From: Mycolicibacterium sp. P9-22
GTDB taxonomy: Bacteria > Actinomycetota > Actinomycetes > Mycobacteriales > Mycobacteriaceae
DNA: 64,000 bases
NCBI RefSeq assembly: GCF_008329585.1
Contig: NZ_NPKP01000005.1
Coordinates: 400,689-464,688, forward strand
Direction of reading: 5' to 3'
Of this stretch, positions 35,164 through 44,497 are shown one piece after another. How positions within the stretch are numbered: the first letter of the stretch is position 1; every line of letters begins with the position of its first letter. Below the pieces are notes generated by a model. It worked only from the letters and a program-made list of their open reading frames with translations, had not been told where the DNA came from and searched no databases. The position numbers were made by a program, and so were the translations under genes.

Positions 35164-35934
35164 ATGACCGAAGCGGTGGGAAACCAGCCCCAGTACGACG
35201 TCTTCGCCGACGAATACCTCCACCATGCGCAAGCGGGTCTTTTCAACGCGCACTACGACCGGCCCGCCTGTCTCGGTCTGCTCGGCGACGTCGAAGGGGC
35301 GACGATCCTGGACGCAGCTTGCGGACCGGGGCTCTACGCCCGCGAGTTGGCTTCCCGAGGCGCACAGGTGATCGGATTCGATCAGAGCCCGCGGATGGTC
35401 GAGCTGGCTCAGCAGCGAGTGCCTATGGGCACTTTCAGGATCCACGACCTCGCCCATCCCCTCGACTGGCTCGACGACCACGCCGTGGACCGTGTGCTGT
35501 TCGCACTGGCGTTGGAGTACGTCGATGACAGGATCGCCGCGTTACGCGAGTTCCGGCGCGTGCTGCGCCCCGATGGTGTGCTGGTGTTGTCGCGTTTGCA
35601 CCCTACCGGCGACTGGCTTCGCCACGGCGGCAGCTACTTCCAGCCGCGGGTCATCGACGAAACGTGGAGCCGCGGGTGGCAGTTGCGGTACTGGCTGACA
35701 CCGCTCGAGCAGACCTGCGATGAGCTCCACCAAGCAGGTTTCCTCATCGAACGACTGGTCGAACCGCGCCCCGATCAGGCGGCGGCCGCCATCGACCAGG
35801 ACAAGTACGACCGCTTGCACCGTGAACCGACGGGTTTTCTCGCCATTCGGGCGATACCGGATCCCCGTCGGGACGCATCCTCATGGTCCATCCCTCGTGC
35901 TGCTGTGCGCCAGGCACGGCCCGCGGTTGAATGA
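35164..35934 (+). CDS. Class I SAM-dependent methyltransferase
   Basis: 256 aa from ATG 35164; GTG 35161 is next to it and equally possible. ILDAACGPGLYARELA is motif I, VIGFDQSPRMVELA motif II, and VDRVLFALALEYVDD the acidic and motif IV region; WRYWLTP-type residues follow. The upstream 20 residues overlap the LysR stop only if a longer frame is used. It is translationally coupled (ATGA at 35931) to a P-loop kinase-like protein. Confidence 0.9.
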   Translation: MTEAVGNQPQYDVFADEYLHHAQAGLFNAHYDRPACLGLLGDVEGATILDAACGPGLYARELASRGAQVIGFDQSPRMVELAQQRVPMGTFRIHDLAHPLDWLDDHAVDRVLFALALEYVDDRIAALREFRRVLRPDGVLVLSRLHPTGDWLRHGGSYFQPRVIDETWSRGWQLRYWLTPLEQTCDELHQAGFLIERLVEPRPDQAAAAIDQDKYDRLHREPTGFLAIRAIPDPRRDASSWSIPRAAVRQARPAVE

Positions 35935-36437
35935 CTGTCATCGCGCGGCATCCGGCGGTCTTGGTGACAGGGATGTCTGGTGTCGGTAAGTCGACGGTGC
36001 TGGCCGAACTTGCCGGCCGGGGTTACGCGACTGTCGACACCGACGACGATGGCTGGATAGAGGTGATCGACGGGGAACCCCTGTGGCGCGAGCCGTTGAT
36101 CAAGGCGTTATTGGACCGGCCACGTAGCGCCCCGCTGTTCGTCCAGGGCACGGTGGCCAACCAGTGGCACTTCTACGACCGGTTCGATGCAATCGTCTTG
36201 TTGAGCGCCCCGATCGACGTCCTGCTGCAGCGAATCGATCGACGGACCAACAACCCGTTCGGCAAATCCGCGCAGGAGCGAGCACAGATTCTGGCCGACA
36301 TCGCCGAAGTGGAACCACTGCTGCGGCAGGCGGCCACCCATGAGGTCAGCACCGATCGCCCGCTCGCCGAGGTCGTCGAAACCGTGGCCGGTATCCAGCG
36401 ATCACTCGCCGATCGGTCAACTGATCATGTGATCTAA
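35931..36437 (+). CDS. P-loop kinase-like protein (shikimate/gluconate kinase type)
   Basis: 168 aa. The Walker A motif GMSGVGKST is near the N-terminus and the lid region with RTNNPFGKSAQERAQI near the C-terminus. The acceptor is unknown; the small size resembles adenylate/shikimate kinase-like ATPases found beside methyltransferases. Its ATG overlaps the methyltransferase stop. A perfect-armed repeat (GATCTAA-CT-TTAGATC, 36431-36446) overlaps its stop codon. Confidence 0.85.
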   Translation: MTVIARHPAVLVTGMSGVGKSTVLAELAGRGYATVDTDDDGWIEVIDGEPLWREPLIKALLDRPRSAPLFVQGTVANQWHFYDRFDAIVLLSAPIDVLLQRIDRRTNNPFGKSAQERAQILADIAEVEPLLRQAATHEVSTDRPLAEVVETVAGIQRSLADRSTDHVI

Positions 36438-36446
36438 CTTTAGATC
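36431..36446. promoter_or_regulatory. Candidate operator, GATCTAA-CT-TTAGATC
   Basis: Seven-base perfect arms around CT. It begins inside the kinase stop codon region and ends 40 bases before the next TetR start, so it could be an autoregulatory operator. No poly-T tract follows, so a terminator is less likely. Confidence 0.5.
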
Positions 36447-36486
36447 GCTTCTTCTAATCGCCGACAAGTCGACCTAGGGTCGGGCC

Positions 36487-37116
36487 ATGCCGCCAACCCA
36501 GGCTCGACAAGAGTCGTTCACCCGATCAGCACGCAAGGCCCAGATCGTCGCCGCCGCGATCGACGTGATCGCCGAGGTCGGGTTCGCGCACGCATCGATC
36601 CGCAAGATCGCCGATCGGGTGGGTATCGCGATGAGCGCGGTGCTGTATCACTTCGGCACCAAGGACAACCTCGTCGACGCCATCGTCGAGCACATGTACC
36701 GCACAATGCTCGCCCAGGTCGCACCCGCAGTACAGACAGAGACCACCGCCATCGGCAAGCTGAACGCCTACATCCGTTCCAGCATCAACTATTTCGGCAC
36801 ACACCGAGTCGCCCTGAAGGCACTGGCCTCACTCGGCACGATCTATGTTCCCTCCGGCGGACGGCGCTTCGAAGAGCTCGGACTGAACCCCGACATCGCC
36901 GAGCAGCTCGCCGTGCTCGACCCCACCCCGATTCTGGTCGCCGGCCAACGCGACGGCGAGTTCGGGGACTTCCCGGTGCAGTCCACCGCGGTCGCGTTGC
37001 GCGGTGCGGTGAACGGCGTCGTCGAGAAGGTGCTGCGCGAACCCGGTTACGAAGCAGGTGGTTACGCCGAGGACCTGATTGAGATATTCGGTCGCATCAT
37101 CGGCCGGCCGTCATGA
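36487..37116 (+). CDS. TetR/AcrR family transcriptional regulator
   Basis: 209 aa. HTH at residues 25-65: FAHASIRKIADRVGIAMSAVLYHFGTKDNLV. The C-terminal half matches TetR_C_39-like tails (NGVVEKVLREPGY). Its stop overlaps the glycosyltransferase ATG (ATGA), so it is the first gene of a two-gene unit and probably represses it through the palindrome at 36431. Confidence 0.92.
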   Translation: MPPTQARQESFTRSARKAQIVAAAIDVIAEVGFAHASIRKIADRVGIAMSAVLYHFGTKDNLVDAIVEHMYRTMLAQVAPAVQTETTAIGKLNAYIRSSINYFGTHRVALKALASLGTIYVPSGGRRFEELGLNPDIAEQLAVLDPTPILVAGQRDGEFGDFPVQSTAVALRGAVNGVVEKVLREPGYEAGGYAEDLIEIFGRIIGRPS

Positions 37117-38366
37117 GCACGGTGGCCATCGCCGCGGTCGGCAGTCGCGGCGACGTGGCCCCCCTGGCCGGTCTCGGCGCCGCACTCCAACAGGCGGGGC
37201 ACCGGGTCGTCATCGCGGCCTACACGCCGTTCGCCGACCTGATCACCGCGGCGAAGTGCGAGTTCCGGGAACTCCCTGCCGATTTCACGCCAGGCACCGA
37301 TCACGCCGACGCCACTTCGAAAGAAACGTTCGCCGCGATCTTCACCCCACGGGGACAGCGCGACACCGGACAGCTCATCCTCGATGCGCTCGGTGATGTG
37401 CCCGCCGACATCCTGCTGCTACCACCGCTGTCCGAACTCGCTGGACATCCTTTGGCAGAAGCACGCGGAATCCCATCGGTGGGGGTCCGGCTGCAACCGC
37501 TGTCACGGACCGCGGACCACCCCCCGAGCCTGTTGGGCGCCCGGTCGCTGGGCACGCTCGGGAACCGGATGGTCGCGGGTGCGGCCGCGTGGAGCATCGA
37601 TCGCCTCTACGGCGGGGTCGTGGCGCACTTTCGGCGCGAACTCGGACTGCCGCAGGCCTCGGCGCGCACCCAGCGGCGCCGACGCACCCACGCGGATTGG
37701 CCGATCCTGCACGGCTACTCGCCCAGCGTCGTGTCCCGCCCGGCGGACTGGCGCCCCGGCCTCCAGGTGACCGGGTACTGGTGGCCCCCCGTCCCAGCCG
37801 GGTGGCAACCACCCGCACAGCTCGCCGACTTCCTCGCCGCGGGCCCGGCGCCGGTCTTCATCGGCCTGGGCAGCACCGTGGTCTCCGGGCAACGCGCCCA
37901 GCAGCTCGCCGACATCATTTCTGCGGCACTGCAGCGGGCCGGCGTGCGCGGCATTATCCAGGCTGGGTGGGCCGGCCTCGGCGTCACCGGCGATGACGTC
38001 CTCACCATCGGCGATACCCCGCACGAGTGGCTGTTCCCGCAACTGGCCGCCGCCGCACACCATTGCGGCGCCGGCACCACCGCCGCGGTCCTGCGCGCCG
38101 GCATCCCCAGCATCGCCCTGCCGGGGCAGGTCGGAGATCAACCATTTTGGGCTCGGCGCCTGCACGACCTCGGTGCCGCCGCCACACCACTGCCGCAACG
38201 CAAGCTGACCGTACAGCGCCTCGCCGACGCCATTCGCATGGCACTCGACGACGTCGACGTGCGTTCTGCCGCGAAGGGTCTCGCCGCACGCCTCGCCACC
38301 GAAGACGGCACCACCGCGGCCGTCACCGCCATCGAAGGCTTCCTTCACCGAGAGCACAGACCGTGA
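37113..38366 (+). CDS. Glycosyltransferase, GT1/UGT-like
   Basis: 417 aa. N-terminal AIAAVGSRGDVAPLAGLGAALQQAGHRV is the acceptor-side Rossmann of GT1 (sterol and natural-product glucosyltransferases); the C-terminal donor site shows HCGAGTTAAVLRAGIPSIALP and GDQPFWARRLHDLGAA. It transfers a sugar from a UDP- or similar donor to a lipophilic acceptor. Related mycobacterial genes act on glycopeptidolipids, though no GPL locus is visible here. Coupled to the preceding TetR gene. Confidence 0.9.
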   Translation: MSTVAIAAVGSRGDVAPLAGLGAALQQAGHRVVIAAYTPFADLITAAKCEFRELPADFTPGTDHADATSKETFAAIFTPRGQRDTGQLILDALGDVPADILLLPPLSELAGHPLAEARGIPSVGVRLQPLSRTADHPPSLLGARSLGTLGNRMVAGAAAWSIDRLYGGVVAHFRRELGLPQASARTQRRRRTHADWPILHGYSPSVVSRPADWRPGLQVTGYWWPPVPAGWQPPAQLADFLAAGPAPVFIGLGSTVVSGQRAQQLADIISAALQRAGVRGIIQAGWAGLGVTGDDVLTIGDTPHEWLFPQLAAAAHHCGAGTTAAVLRAGIPSIALPGQVGDQPFWARRLHDLGAAATPLPQRKLTVQRLADAIRMALDDVDVRSAAKGLAARLATEDGTTAAVTAIEGFLHREHRP

Positions 38367-38374
38367 CCGGGCAT

Positions 38375-39157
38375 CTACTCCAGATAGTCGGCGCCGCCGA
38401 CGTATATCGTGTCGGGAACATCGGCTTGCAACGCCGCGCGCACGATCGCGGCGGCGAACTCCTCGACGGTCGGCAGTGCTGTGTGCGCACGGCGGGCTTC
38501 GACGGCGGCGGGATCTTTTCGGTGCAGGAGCCGCACGATGATGGTTCCGTCGATCATGTCCCCGGACACGACCTTGAGGTCAATCCCTCGCTCTGTCAGC
38601 GCGGGCTTGGCGGCCAGTAGCGCATCCTCGCCGGCGCGTTTGCTCTGTGCGATGGGCCCGTAACCGTCAGGCACGGGCTTGGCCGGATAGAAGTGTGCTT
38701 GATGGCTGGTGACGAAGACAATCCGCGCACCAGGTCGCATGAGCGGAATGGCCAGCGTAGCGAGGCGTAATTGCGTGTCCCGGTTCAGTCGCATCGCATA
38801 GCTCGGGTCGGCTCCACGCTCCAGACCGCCGGAGGCGTTGAGCACCAGCAGTTCCAACACTCCGTACTGCTCGTTGAGATTCGCCAGTAGCGCTCGAACC
38901 TGCATTTCATCGCTGATGTCGGCGCCGGCAGTCGACGCCTGCCCTCCGGCCGCGCGGATGTCGTCGACCACGGCTTGGGCTCGTTTGGCTTTTTCGCGGT
39001 AGTTGACCACCACGTGGACGCCCGCCGCGCCAAGGAGGCGAGCCACCTCGGCGCCGATACCGCGGGACGCTCCGGTGACCAATGCGACTCGCGCGGCCGT
39101 CGACCGTTCTGGGCGGCCGCGTCCAGCGGTGCCCTCATTACCTCGACCGATCACCAC
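38375..39157 (-). CDS. SDR family protein with atypical active site
   Basis: 260 aa from GTG 39157. VALVTGASRGIGAEVARLL and VLNASGGLERG show the cofactor fold. At the active site YGPIAQSKRAGEDALLA, the residue four before Lys is Ile, so the usual Tyr-x3-Lys is replaced; a Tyr lies three residues further upstream. Members of this sub-branch often read Y-x-P-V-A-x-SK-RAGE. Activity may be altered or non-reductive. It diverges from the FAD-dependent oxygenase gene at 39280. Confidence 0.85.
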   Translation of the reverse strand: MVIGRGNEGTAGRGRPERSTAARVALVTGASRGIGAEVARLLGAAGVHVVVNYREKAKRAQAVVDDIRAAGGQASTAGADISDEMQVRALLANLNEQYGVLELLVLNASGGLERGADPSYAMRLNRDTQLRLATLAIPLMRPGARIVFVTSHQAHFYPAKPVPDGYGPIAQSKRAGEDALLAAKPALTERGIDLKVVSGDMIDGTIIVRLLHRKDPAAVEARRAHTALPTVEEFAAAIVRAALQADVPDTIYVGGADYLE

Positions 39158-39279
39158 GCACCTCTCATCGACACACCGGACATTTTCCTTAGACTTTACT
39201 TAATTTAGCCTTATTTTTCTTACTTGGCATTAGCGTCATCGGTATCGCTCAGTTCGACACGCGGGGAGGCGTGCACGAT

Positions 39280-40677
39280 ATGACGGAACACTCTGTTGTC
39301 CTCGGCGCTGGTATTGCCGGACTGCTGGCCGCGGCCGCGCTTGCCGATGTGGGCTACCGGGTCTCGATCATCGAGCGAGACCGCCTACCCGACAGTGCGA
39401 CTCATCGGCGCGGCATACCGCAGGGCCCGCATCTGCACAGCCTGCTCTCGAAAGGCTGGCACACCATGGAAGATCTCGTCCCGGGCCTGATCAGCGACGT
39501 GGTCGCCGCCGGTGCACACGTCCTCGACGACGCGCGTATGGGCGCGCGGATGCACATCCAGAACGGCCCGTACGGCTTCAACCGCACCGACCCGGTGTCC
39601 GATCCGGCCGCGCTGACCACCTACCAGGTGACGCGACCTCAGCTGGAATATTCGATACGTCAACGCGTCACATCCCTATCGAGCGTCACCATCACCGACG
39701 GTCAGGACGTCGGAGAGCTGGTGGCCGCTCATCCGGATCGCATCACCGGCGTCACCATCACCGACCGGCAGACAGGTGCGAGCCGACTGCTCGATGCCGA
39801 CCTGGTCATCGATGCCACCGGCCGTGCCACCCGCACACCGCTGCTACTCGAAAAGCTCGGCTATCCGCGGCCTCCGCAGCGCTCGTTCACCGTACACGGG
39901 GTGTACTACAGCCAGCAGATCATCATCCCCGACCAAGACAGCTTCCCCGAGCGGCTCATCCTGGTCCTGCCGGCCAGCGGCGCGGGCCGCGGCGGCCTGG
40001 TCGCTGGCGAAAACGACACCTGGACCTTGACCATCGCCGCACAGGCCAACGAGCACCCGACGCCGCCGAAGACCCTGGACGAAATGCTCACCCTCGCAGA
40101 GGAGTTCGTGCCACCACACGTCCGCTCAGCATTGCGACACGCCCAACCGCTGACCGATGTCGCGGTCTATCGCTATCCCGGCTGCACGTGGCACCGCTAC
40201 GACCGCTGCGAGCGGCTGCCCGAGGGGCTACTCGTCATCGGGGATGCGCTGTGTCGCCTGGACCCCATCTTCGGGCAAGGAATTACCATGGCCGCCCGGC
40301 AAGCCCATGTCCTGCGTACTCACCTACGCGAACAGCCAAGCCTCAACCCTCCGCTGCTGAACCAATCACTGGCCGCACTCATCGCCCCGGTGTGGGCCAC
40401 CAACCGGCCGCCGAGCCAAAGTCGCCGCAGCCTCAAAGACGAGGCGCGACAGCGTGTTATCGGGTGGACCCGCCGCAAGGTGCTCGAGGCCGCGGCAACT
40501 GACATCGTGGTCACCGAACGACTGGTCCGCGTCGGGCACATGATCGATCCACCAGAACGACTGCTCGAACCCCGCCTGCTGGGCAGGGTCGCCGCACACC
40601 ATCTACGGAGGGCGATCCCCATTTTCCCACCCCGGGTGGTTCCGGGCCGCGATGACCATCGATTGCGGTCTCCGTGA
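39280..40677 (+). CDS. FAD-dependent oxidoreductase (halogenase/epoxidase-like)
   Basis: 465 aa from ATG 39280; GGGGAGG lies 10 bases upstream, while a GTG at 39271 would overlap it too closely. VVLGAGIAGLLAAAAL is the FAD-binding motif, DLVIDATGRATRTPLLLEKLG the second glycine motif and LVIGDALCRLDPIFGQGITMAARQA the GD signature. This domain set is that of group A flavoprotein monooxygenases, geranylgeranyl reductases and flavin halogenases. Lys at the halogenase position is not obvious, so hydroxylase or saturase activity is more likely. Confidence 0.85.
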   Translation: MTEHSVVLGAGIAGLLAAAALADVGYRVSIIERDRLPDSATHRRGIPQGPHLHSLLSKGWHTMEDLVPGLISDVVAAGAHVLDDARMGARMHIQNGPYGFNRTDPVSDPAALTTYQVTRPQLEYSIRQRVTSLSSVTITDGQDVGELVAAHPDRITGVTITDRQTGASRLLDADLVIDATGRATRTPLLLEKLGYPRPPQRSFTVHGVYYSQQIIIPDQDSFPERLILVLPASGAGRGGLVAGENDTWTLTIAAQANEHPTPPKTLDEMLTLAEEFVPPHVRSALRHAQPLTDVAVYRYPGCTWHRYDRCERLPEGLLVIGDALCRLDPIFGQGITMAARQAHVLRTHLREQPSLNPPLLNQSLAALIAPVWATNRPPSQSRRSLKDEARQRVIGWTRRKVLEAAATDIVVTERLVRVGHMIDPPERLLEPRLLGRVAAHHLRRAIPIFPPRVVPGRDDHRLRSP

Positions 40678-40909
40678 GGGCAGCCTGCGAGCCGATCATT
40701 CCTCCGGAGCGTTGTTCTCCCGCTATGAGGCGCTGATCGCACGCGCACTACTGCTGGCAGTCACAGGGCAGATGACGCCCGAACAAGCCGCCGACTCCGT
40801 CGTCTCAGTGTTCCTCCAGGGGCGCAACATCGGCACCCGCGGCCAGCTGACGCCGCCACGATGCATGCACGAGCGCGATGACTTTCCGCCCGCGGCGAGG
40901 TCAACATGA
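40652..40909 (+). CDS. Small hypothetical protein, possible TetR C-terminal remnant
   Basis: 85 aa, with ALLLAVTGQMTPEQAADSVVSVFLQG resembling the C-terminal helix pair of TetR ligand domains. It has no HTH. Its start overlaps the FAD-enzyme end and its stop overlaps the VOC start (ATGA), which argues that it is translated. Weak call; could be chance. Confidence 0.35.
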   Translation: MTIDCGLREGSLRADHSSGALFSRYEALIARALLLAVTGQMTPEQAADSVVSVFLQGRNIGTRGQLTPPRCMHERDDFPPAARST

Positions 40910-41289
40910 CCATGACGATGACGACGAGAGTGCTCAGTGTGTCGGTGCCGGTAGCCGATCAGGACGCCGCGTTGAAGTTCTACACCGAGGTGCTGGGATG
41001 CGAGCTACGCACCGACGTGGAGGTGTGGCCGGGCGCGCGATTGGTGGAGGTCGCGCCGCCGGGCTCAAGTGTCTCCTTGGTACTCCTGCCTCCCGACAGC
41101 CAGATTCCGATCGCGATCCGGCTGGGCACCCCGGATGCCCAGCAGGCCCACGACAGGATCCGCGCGGCCAGGGTCACGCTGCACAACCCCGAATTGGTCC
41201 GACTAGAGGGAATCCCGGCGATGTTCTCCTTCGCCGACCCCGACGGCAACGGCCTGGTCTACCTCGAAGACAGCGAACCACGATCATGA
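40906..41289 (+). CDS. VOC family (glyoxalase/bleomycin resistance-like) protein
   Basis: 127 aa. Two beta-alpha-beta-beta-beta modules: LSVSVPVADQDAALKFYTEVLGCELRTDV and a C-terminal AMFSFADPDGNGLVYLED. Metal-ligand positions (Glu at the end, His in the first strand) are not all obvious; the first strand has Val-Ser-Val. May be a lyase, dioxygenase or binding protein. ATG overlaps the small ORF before it and the stop overlaps the DUF1905 gene after it. Confidence 0.85.
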   Translation: MTMTMTTRVLSVSVPVADQDAALKFYTEVLGCELRTDVEVWPGARLVEVAPPGSSVSLVLLPPDSQIPIAIRLGTPDAQQAHDRIRAARVTLHNPELVRLEGIPAMFSFADPDGNGLVYLEDSEPRS

Positions 41290-41570
41290 CTGCCCCTCAG
41301 CCGTTGGACATCAGGTTCACCGCGCGTCTGGGCAAGATCCGACCGCAAGACAGCTGGATCTGCGTGCAGCTTCCCGGGTCGGCGCGAATCTTCGGCACCC
41401 GTGGGCTGGTGAAGGTCGCCGGCACCGTCGACGGGCACCCGTTCACCGGATCGTTCATGGCCCTGGGAGACGGCACCCACAAACTCCCAGTGGCCGCGCC
41501 CATCCGCAAGGCCATCGGCAAGAACGACGGCGACGACGTCACGGTCCACCTCACCACGCGATTCAACTGA
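41286..41570 (+). CDS. DUF1905 domain protein
   Basis: 94 aa, the full length of a DUF1905 domain: VQLPGSARIFGTRGLVKVAGTVDGHPFTGSFMALGDGTHKLPV is the barrel core, ending VHLTTRFN. Domain function is unknown; bacteriocin-immunity/YdeI-type proteins share it. Starts 4 bases before the VOC stop, so the VOC and DUF1905 genes are co-translated. Confidence 0.85.
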   Translation: MTAPQPLDIRFTARLGKIRPQDSWICVQLPGSARIFGTRGLVKVAGTVDGHPFTGSFMALGDGTHKLPVAAPIRKAIGKNDGDDVTVHLTTRFN

Positions 41571-41624
41571 CGGGATCAGGAATAAAGACCGACGAAGAGG
41601 TGCTGGCACCTGATATCACCTGAT

Positions 41625-42473
41625 ATGTCGACTCCCCCGCTCGGCCGCTACGGCGCCTATCTTCTCGTCCCGGATTTCGAGACACGCTCCCTCGCGTCAC
41701 GGGTGAAGGGCCTCGAAGATATCGGGTATGGGACGTTGTGGATCGCCGGAAACGCACCGGGAGACTTGACCATCCCGGAATCACTCCTCGACCACACCGA
41801 GTCGATCACTGTCGGCACCGCGATCGTGAATGTCTGGGCGGATGATGCCGACGTGGTGGCGGAGTCCTTCCACCGGGTGGACGGTCGCCATCCGGGACGC
41901 TTTGTGCTCGGCGTCGGCATCGGACACCGCGAAATGTCCGGCGATGTCTACCAGAAGCCGTTCCCCGCGTTGACCAAGTACGTCGATCGGTTGCTCGAAC
42001 TCGACGTCCCCGGTGATCAGATCATCCTCGCGGCGCTGCGCTCGAAGGTGCTGGAACTGTCCAAAACCAAGACCGCGGGCGCACTGCCGTATTTCACGAC
42101 CGTTGCACATACCGAGAAGGCCCGTTCGGCGCTGGGTGCCGACCGGACGTTGGCGGTGGTCCAGCTCGTCGCCACAGACGACGATCGCGACGTGAATCGT
42201 TCCACCGCCCGCGGGCACTCGACGTTCTACCTCGGCCTGCAGAACTACGTGAGCAACCTGCAGGAAAACGGATTTCCCGACCTCAAGGTGGGCGACGAGC
42301 CGAGCGAGGAGTTACTGCAGGCACTCGTTCCGCTCGACGGAGTCGAGGGCAGCCTCGAACGGATCGGCGAGCACTTCGACGCCGGGGCCGACCACGTGGC
42401 CATCATGCCCGTGCCCTCCGCGAACGACCCCTTCCCCGCCCTCGAACTGTTTGCCGCGAAACTGCAGCTTTAG
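41625..42473 (+). CDS. LLM class F420-dependent oxidoreductase
   Basis: 282 aa, same TIGR03620-like group as the gene at 7031: GLEDIGYGTLWIAG, FHRVDGRHPGRFVLGVGIGHRE and AGADHVAIMPV. The two differ in the substrate-facing loops. It belongs to the F420-linked flavin/hydride enzymes characteristic of mycobacteria. It lies 54 bases after the DUF1905 gene on the same strand and converges on the ThDP-enzyme gene. Confidence 0.88.
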   Translation: MSTPPLGRYGAYLLVPDFETRSLASRVKGLEDIGYGTLWIAGNAPGDLTIPESLLDHTESITVGTAIVNVWADDADVVAESFHRVDGRHPGRFVLGVGIGHREMSGDVYQKPFPALTKYVDRLLELDVPGDQIILAALRSKVLELSKTKTAGALPYFTTVAHTEKARSALGADRTLAVVQLVATDDDRDVNRSTARGHSTFYLGLQNYVSNLQENGFPDLKVGDEPSEELLQALVPLDGVEGSLERIGEHFDAGADHVAIMPVPSANDPFPALELFAAKLQL

Positions 42474-42517
42474 CCACTCCAGCGCGCCGGGTATAGCCAC
42501 GGGCCGATCGTTACGGC

Positions 42518-44497
42518 CTAACGGGACTGCGGGTCGGTGACGATTTCGACGAGCGCCGGCCCGGGATGGTTGAGGGCTTGGGTGATCGCCGCGGTGAGGT
42601 CGGCGGGGTCCGTCACGCGAATGCCGAGGGCCCCGCAGTGGCGGGCGAAGGCCGCGAAATCGGGGTTGTGCAGCGAGGTCTGCCACACGGCGTATTCGGC
42701 GGCGCGCTGTTCGTCACTGATTTTCGCGAGCTCACCATTGTTGAGCAGGATGTGGGTGATGTTCATCCCGTACTTGACTGCCGTGGTGATCTCTGCCAGA
42801 TATTGGCCGAAACCCCCATCGCCGGTAATCGCCACGATGGGCCGGTCCGGGGCGGCGGCCCAGGCGCCCATGGCGGCGGGGAACCCGAAGCCGATCGATC
42901 CGAGGTAGCCCGACATCAAGACCGATTGCTGTTTGGTCTCGAAATACCGCCCGAACGAGTAGGCATGATCGCCGACGTCGACGGTGAGCACCGCGTTGGC
43001 CGGAACGAGGCGGTTGAGTGCCTCGATGATCGTCGCTGCGGGCACCCCACGGTCGGTGCGCGCCGACGCGCGGCGTGCTTTCTCGGTCCGCCAGACGCTC
43101 CAGCGTGCCGCCACCTCCGGGCGCTGGTCGACCAACTCCGGATGAGGACGCAGCCGTTCCCGCAGCGCTGCGCAGCTCACCCCGACGTCACCGAGCAGCG
43201 GCACCGCCACCGGCGCGAACCGGCCCAGGGCCAGCGGGTCGGTGTCCACCTGGATGGTCGGCTTGTACGGGGAGATGCCGGTGTGGTTGGAGAACGACGC
43301 GCCGAACACCAGCAGCAGGTCGGCTTTGTTCATCATCCAGGAGGCCACCGGGGTGCCCGAGCGACCCAGCACACCGCAGGCCAGGGGGTGTTCGTCGGAG
43401 ATCTGGCCCTTGGCTTTGAAAGTGGTCAGCACGGGTGCGTGCAGGGCCTCCGCGAGCGCGATCACAGCGGCCATATCGTGTTTGGCGCCGGCGCCGACAA
43501 TCACCACGGGGCGGGTCGCGTCGGTGATGTGCTGCACGGCCTGCTGCAGCGGTGCGGTCGGGGGCCCGACCCGCAGATCCGGCATGCGCCCGTGCGGACC
43601 GGACGCCGGCTGATCGGGTGCACCCAGTACCTGCACCTCGTCGGGTATGACCAGATGCCCGACGCCGCGTTCGAGGATCGCGTGCTTGAGCGCCAGCGTC
43701 ATCAGTTCGGCGTGTTCCGAGCCGACTCGCACCATTTGGGAGTAGACAGCCACATCGGCGAAGGCCGCGAGCAGGTCAATGTCCTGGAATGCGCCCTTAC
43801 CCGCCACCGAAGAGTCGACGTTTCCCGAAATCGCAAGCACCGGAGCGCGATCAGAGCGGGCATCGTAGAGTCCGGTCAGCAGGTTCGTCGAGCCCGGCCC
43901 GGCAATCCCGAAACACGCCGCCGGCCGGCCGGTGAGTTTCCCGTAGGCGGCGGCGGCGAAGGCCGCGGCCCCCTCGTGGCGGATGCCGAAAAATTGCAGT
44001 TTCCCTGCGCTTTCCGCGTGATGAAACGCTTCGGCGACACCAAGGTTGGAGTGACCGACCATGCCGAATACGGTGTCCACCCCCCAGTTGAGCATGGTCT
44101 CGACGAGGACATCACTGACCGTCCGCGTGTGCGGAACCGGCGGTGGGCCGGCGACGTAGATGCCGTCGTCACGGGCCTGTACGGGATAGGTGGGGACGTC
44201 GAAATCGGGTCCGCCGGCGGCCTGTCCGGTGAACGGGTCGAAATCGAACCCATGCCAGGGGCACCGGATCTTGTCGTTCTCCACGGTCCCCTGGCCCAGC
44301 GGTCCTCCTTGATGCGGGCAGCGGTTGTCGATGGCGCCGTAGCGGCCATGCAGTTTGGTCACCGCGACGGTCTTCAGTCCGACCGGACAGGTCATCACCT
44401 GCCCCTCGTCGAGTTCATCGCTATCGGCGACTTTCTGCCAGTGCAGGTCTCGCTGCCGGTTGTCCAGTCCGTCGGGGGTGTCGTTCGCGCCGGTCAC
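42518..44497 (-). CDS. Rieske ferredoxin-ThDP-dependent enzyme fusion (acetolactate synthase/pyruvate oxidase-like)
   Basis: 659 aa from GTG 44497, whose GTGA overlaps the upstream stop. Residues 1-110 form a Rieske [2Fe-2S] domain with C60-x-H62 in RCPHQGG and C79/H82 in CPWHGFDF. From about 117 comes a full ThDP enzyme: RHEGAAAFAAAAYG gives the catalytic Glu, then a central FAD/NAD-like domain, and the ThDP motif at GDGGFGQYLAEITTAVKYGM with LLNNGE. An iron-sulfur domain on an ALS/POX-type enzyme implies direct electron transfer from a 2-oxoacid-derived intermediate, or a sensing role. Confidence 0.9.
   Translation of the reverse strand: MTGANDTPDGLDNRQRDLHWQKVADSDELDEGQVMTCPVGLKTVAVTKLHGRYGAIDNRCPHQGGPLGQGTVENDKIRCPWHGFDFDPFTGQAAGGPDFDVPTYPVQARDDGIYVAGPPPVPHTRTVSDVLVETMLNWGVDTVFGMVGHSNLGVAEAFHHAESAGKLQFFGIRHEGAAAFAAAAYGKLTGRPAACFGIAGPGSTNLLTGLYDARSDRAPVLAISGNVDSSVAGKGAFQDIDLLAAFADVAVYSQMVRVGSEHAELMTLALKHAILERGVGHLVIPDEVQVLGAPDQPASGPHGRMPDLRVGPPTAPLQQAVQHITDATRPVVIVGAGAKHDMAAVIALAEALHAPVLTTFKAKGQISDEHPLACGVLGRSGTPVASWMMNKADLLLVFGASFSNHTGISPYKPTIQVDTDPLALGRFAPVAVPLLGDVGVSCAALRERLRPHPELVDQRPEVAARWSVWRTEKARRASARTDRGVPAATIIEALNRLVPANAVLTVDVGDHAYSFGRYFETKQQSVLMSGYLGSIGFGFPAAMGAWAAAPDRPIVAITGDGGFGQYLAEITTAVKYGMNITHILLNNGELAKISDEQRAAEYAVWQTSLHNPDFAAFARHCGALGIRVTDPADLTAAITQALNHPGPALVEIVTDPQSR

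Noticed and set aside
36431..36446. Rho-independent terminator of the kinase gene
   Set aside because: The stem is short and AT-rich with no following T run; an operator is the better reading.
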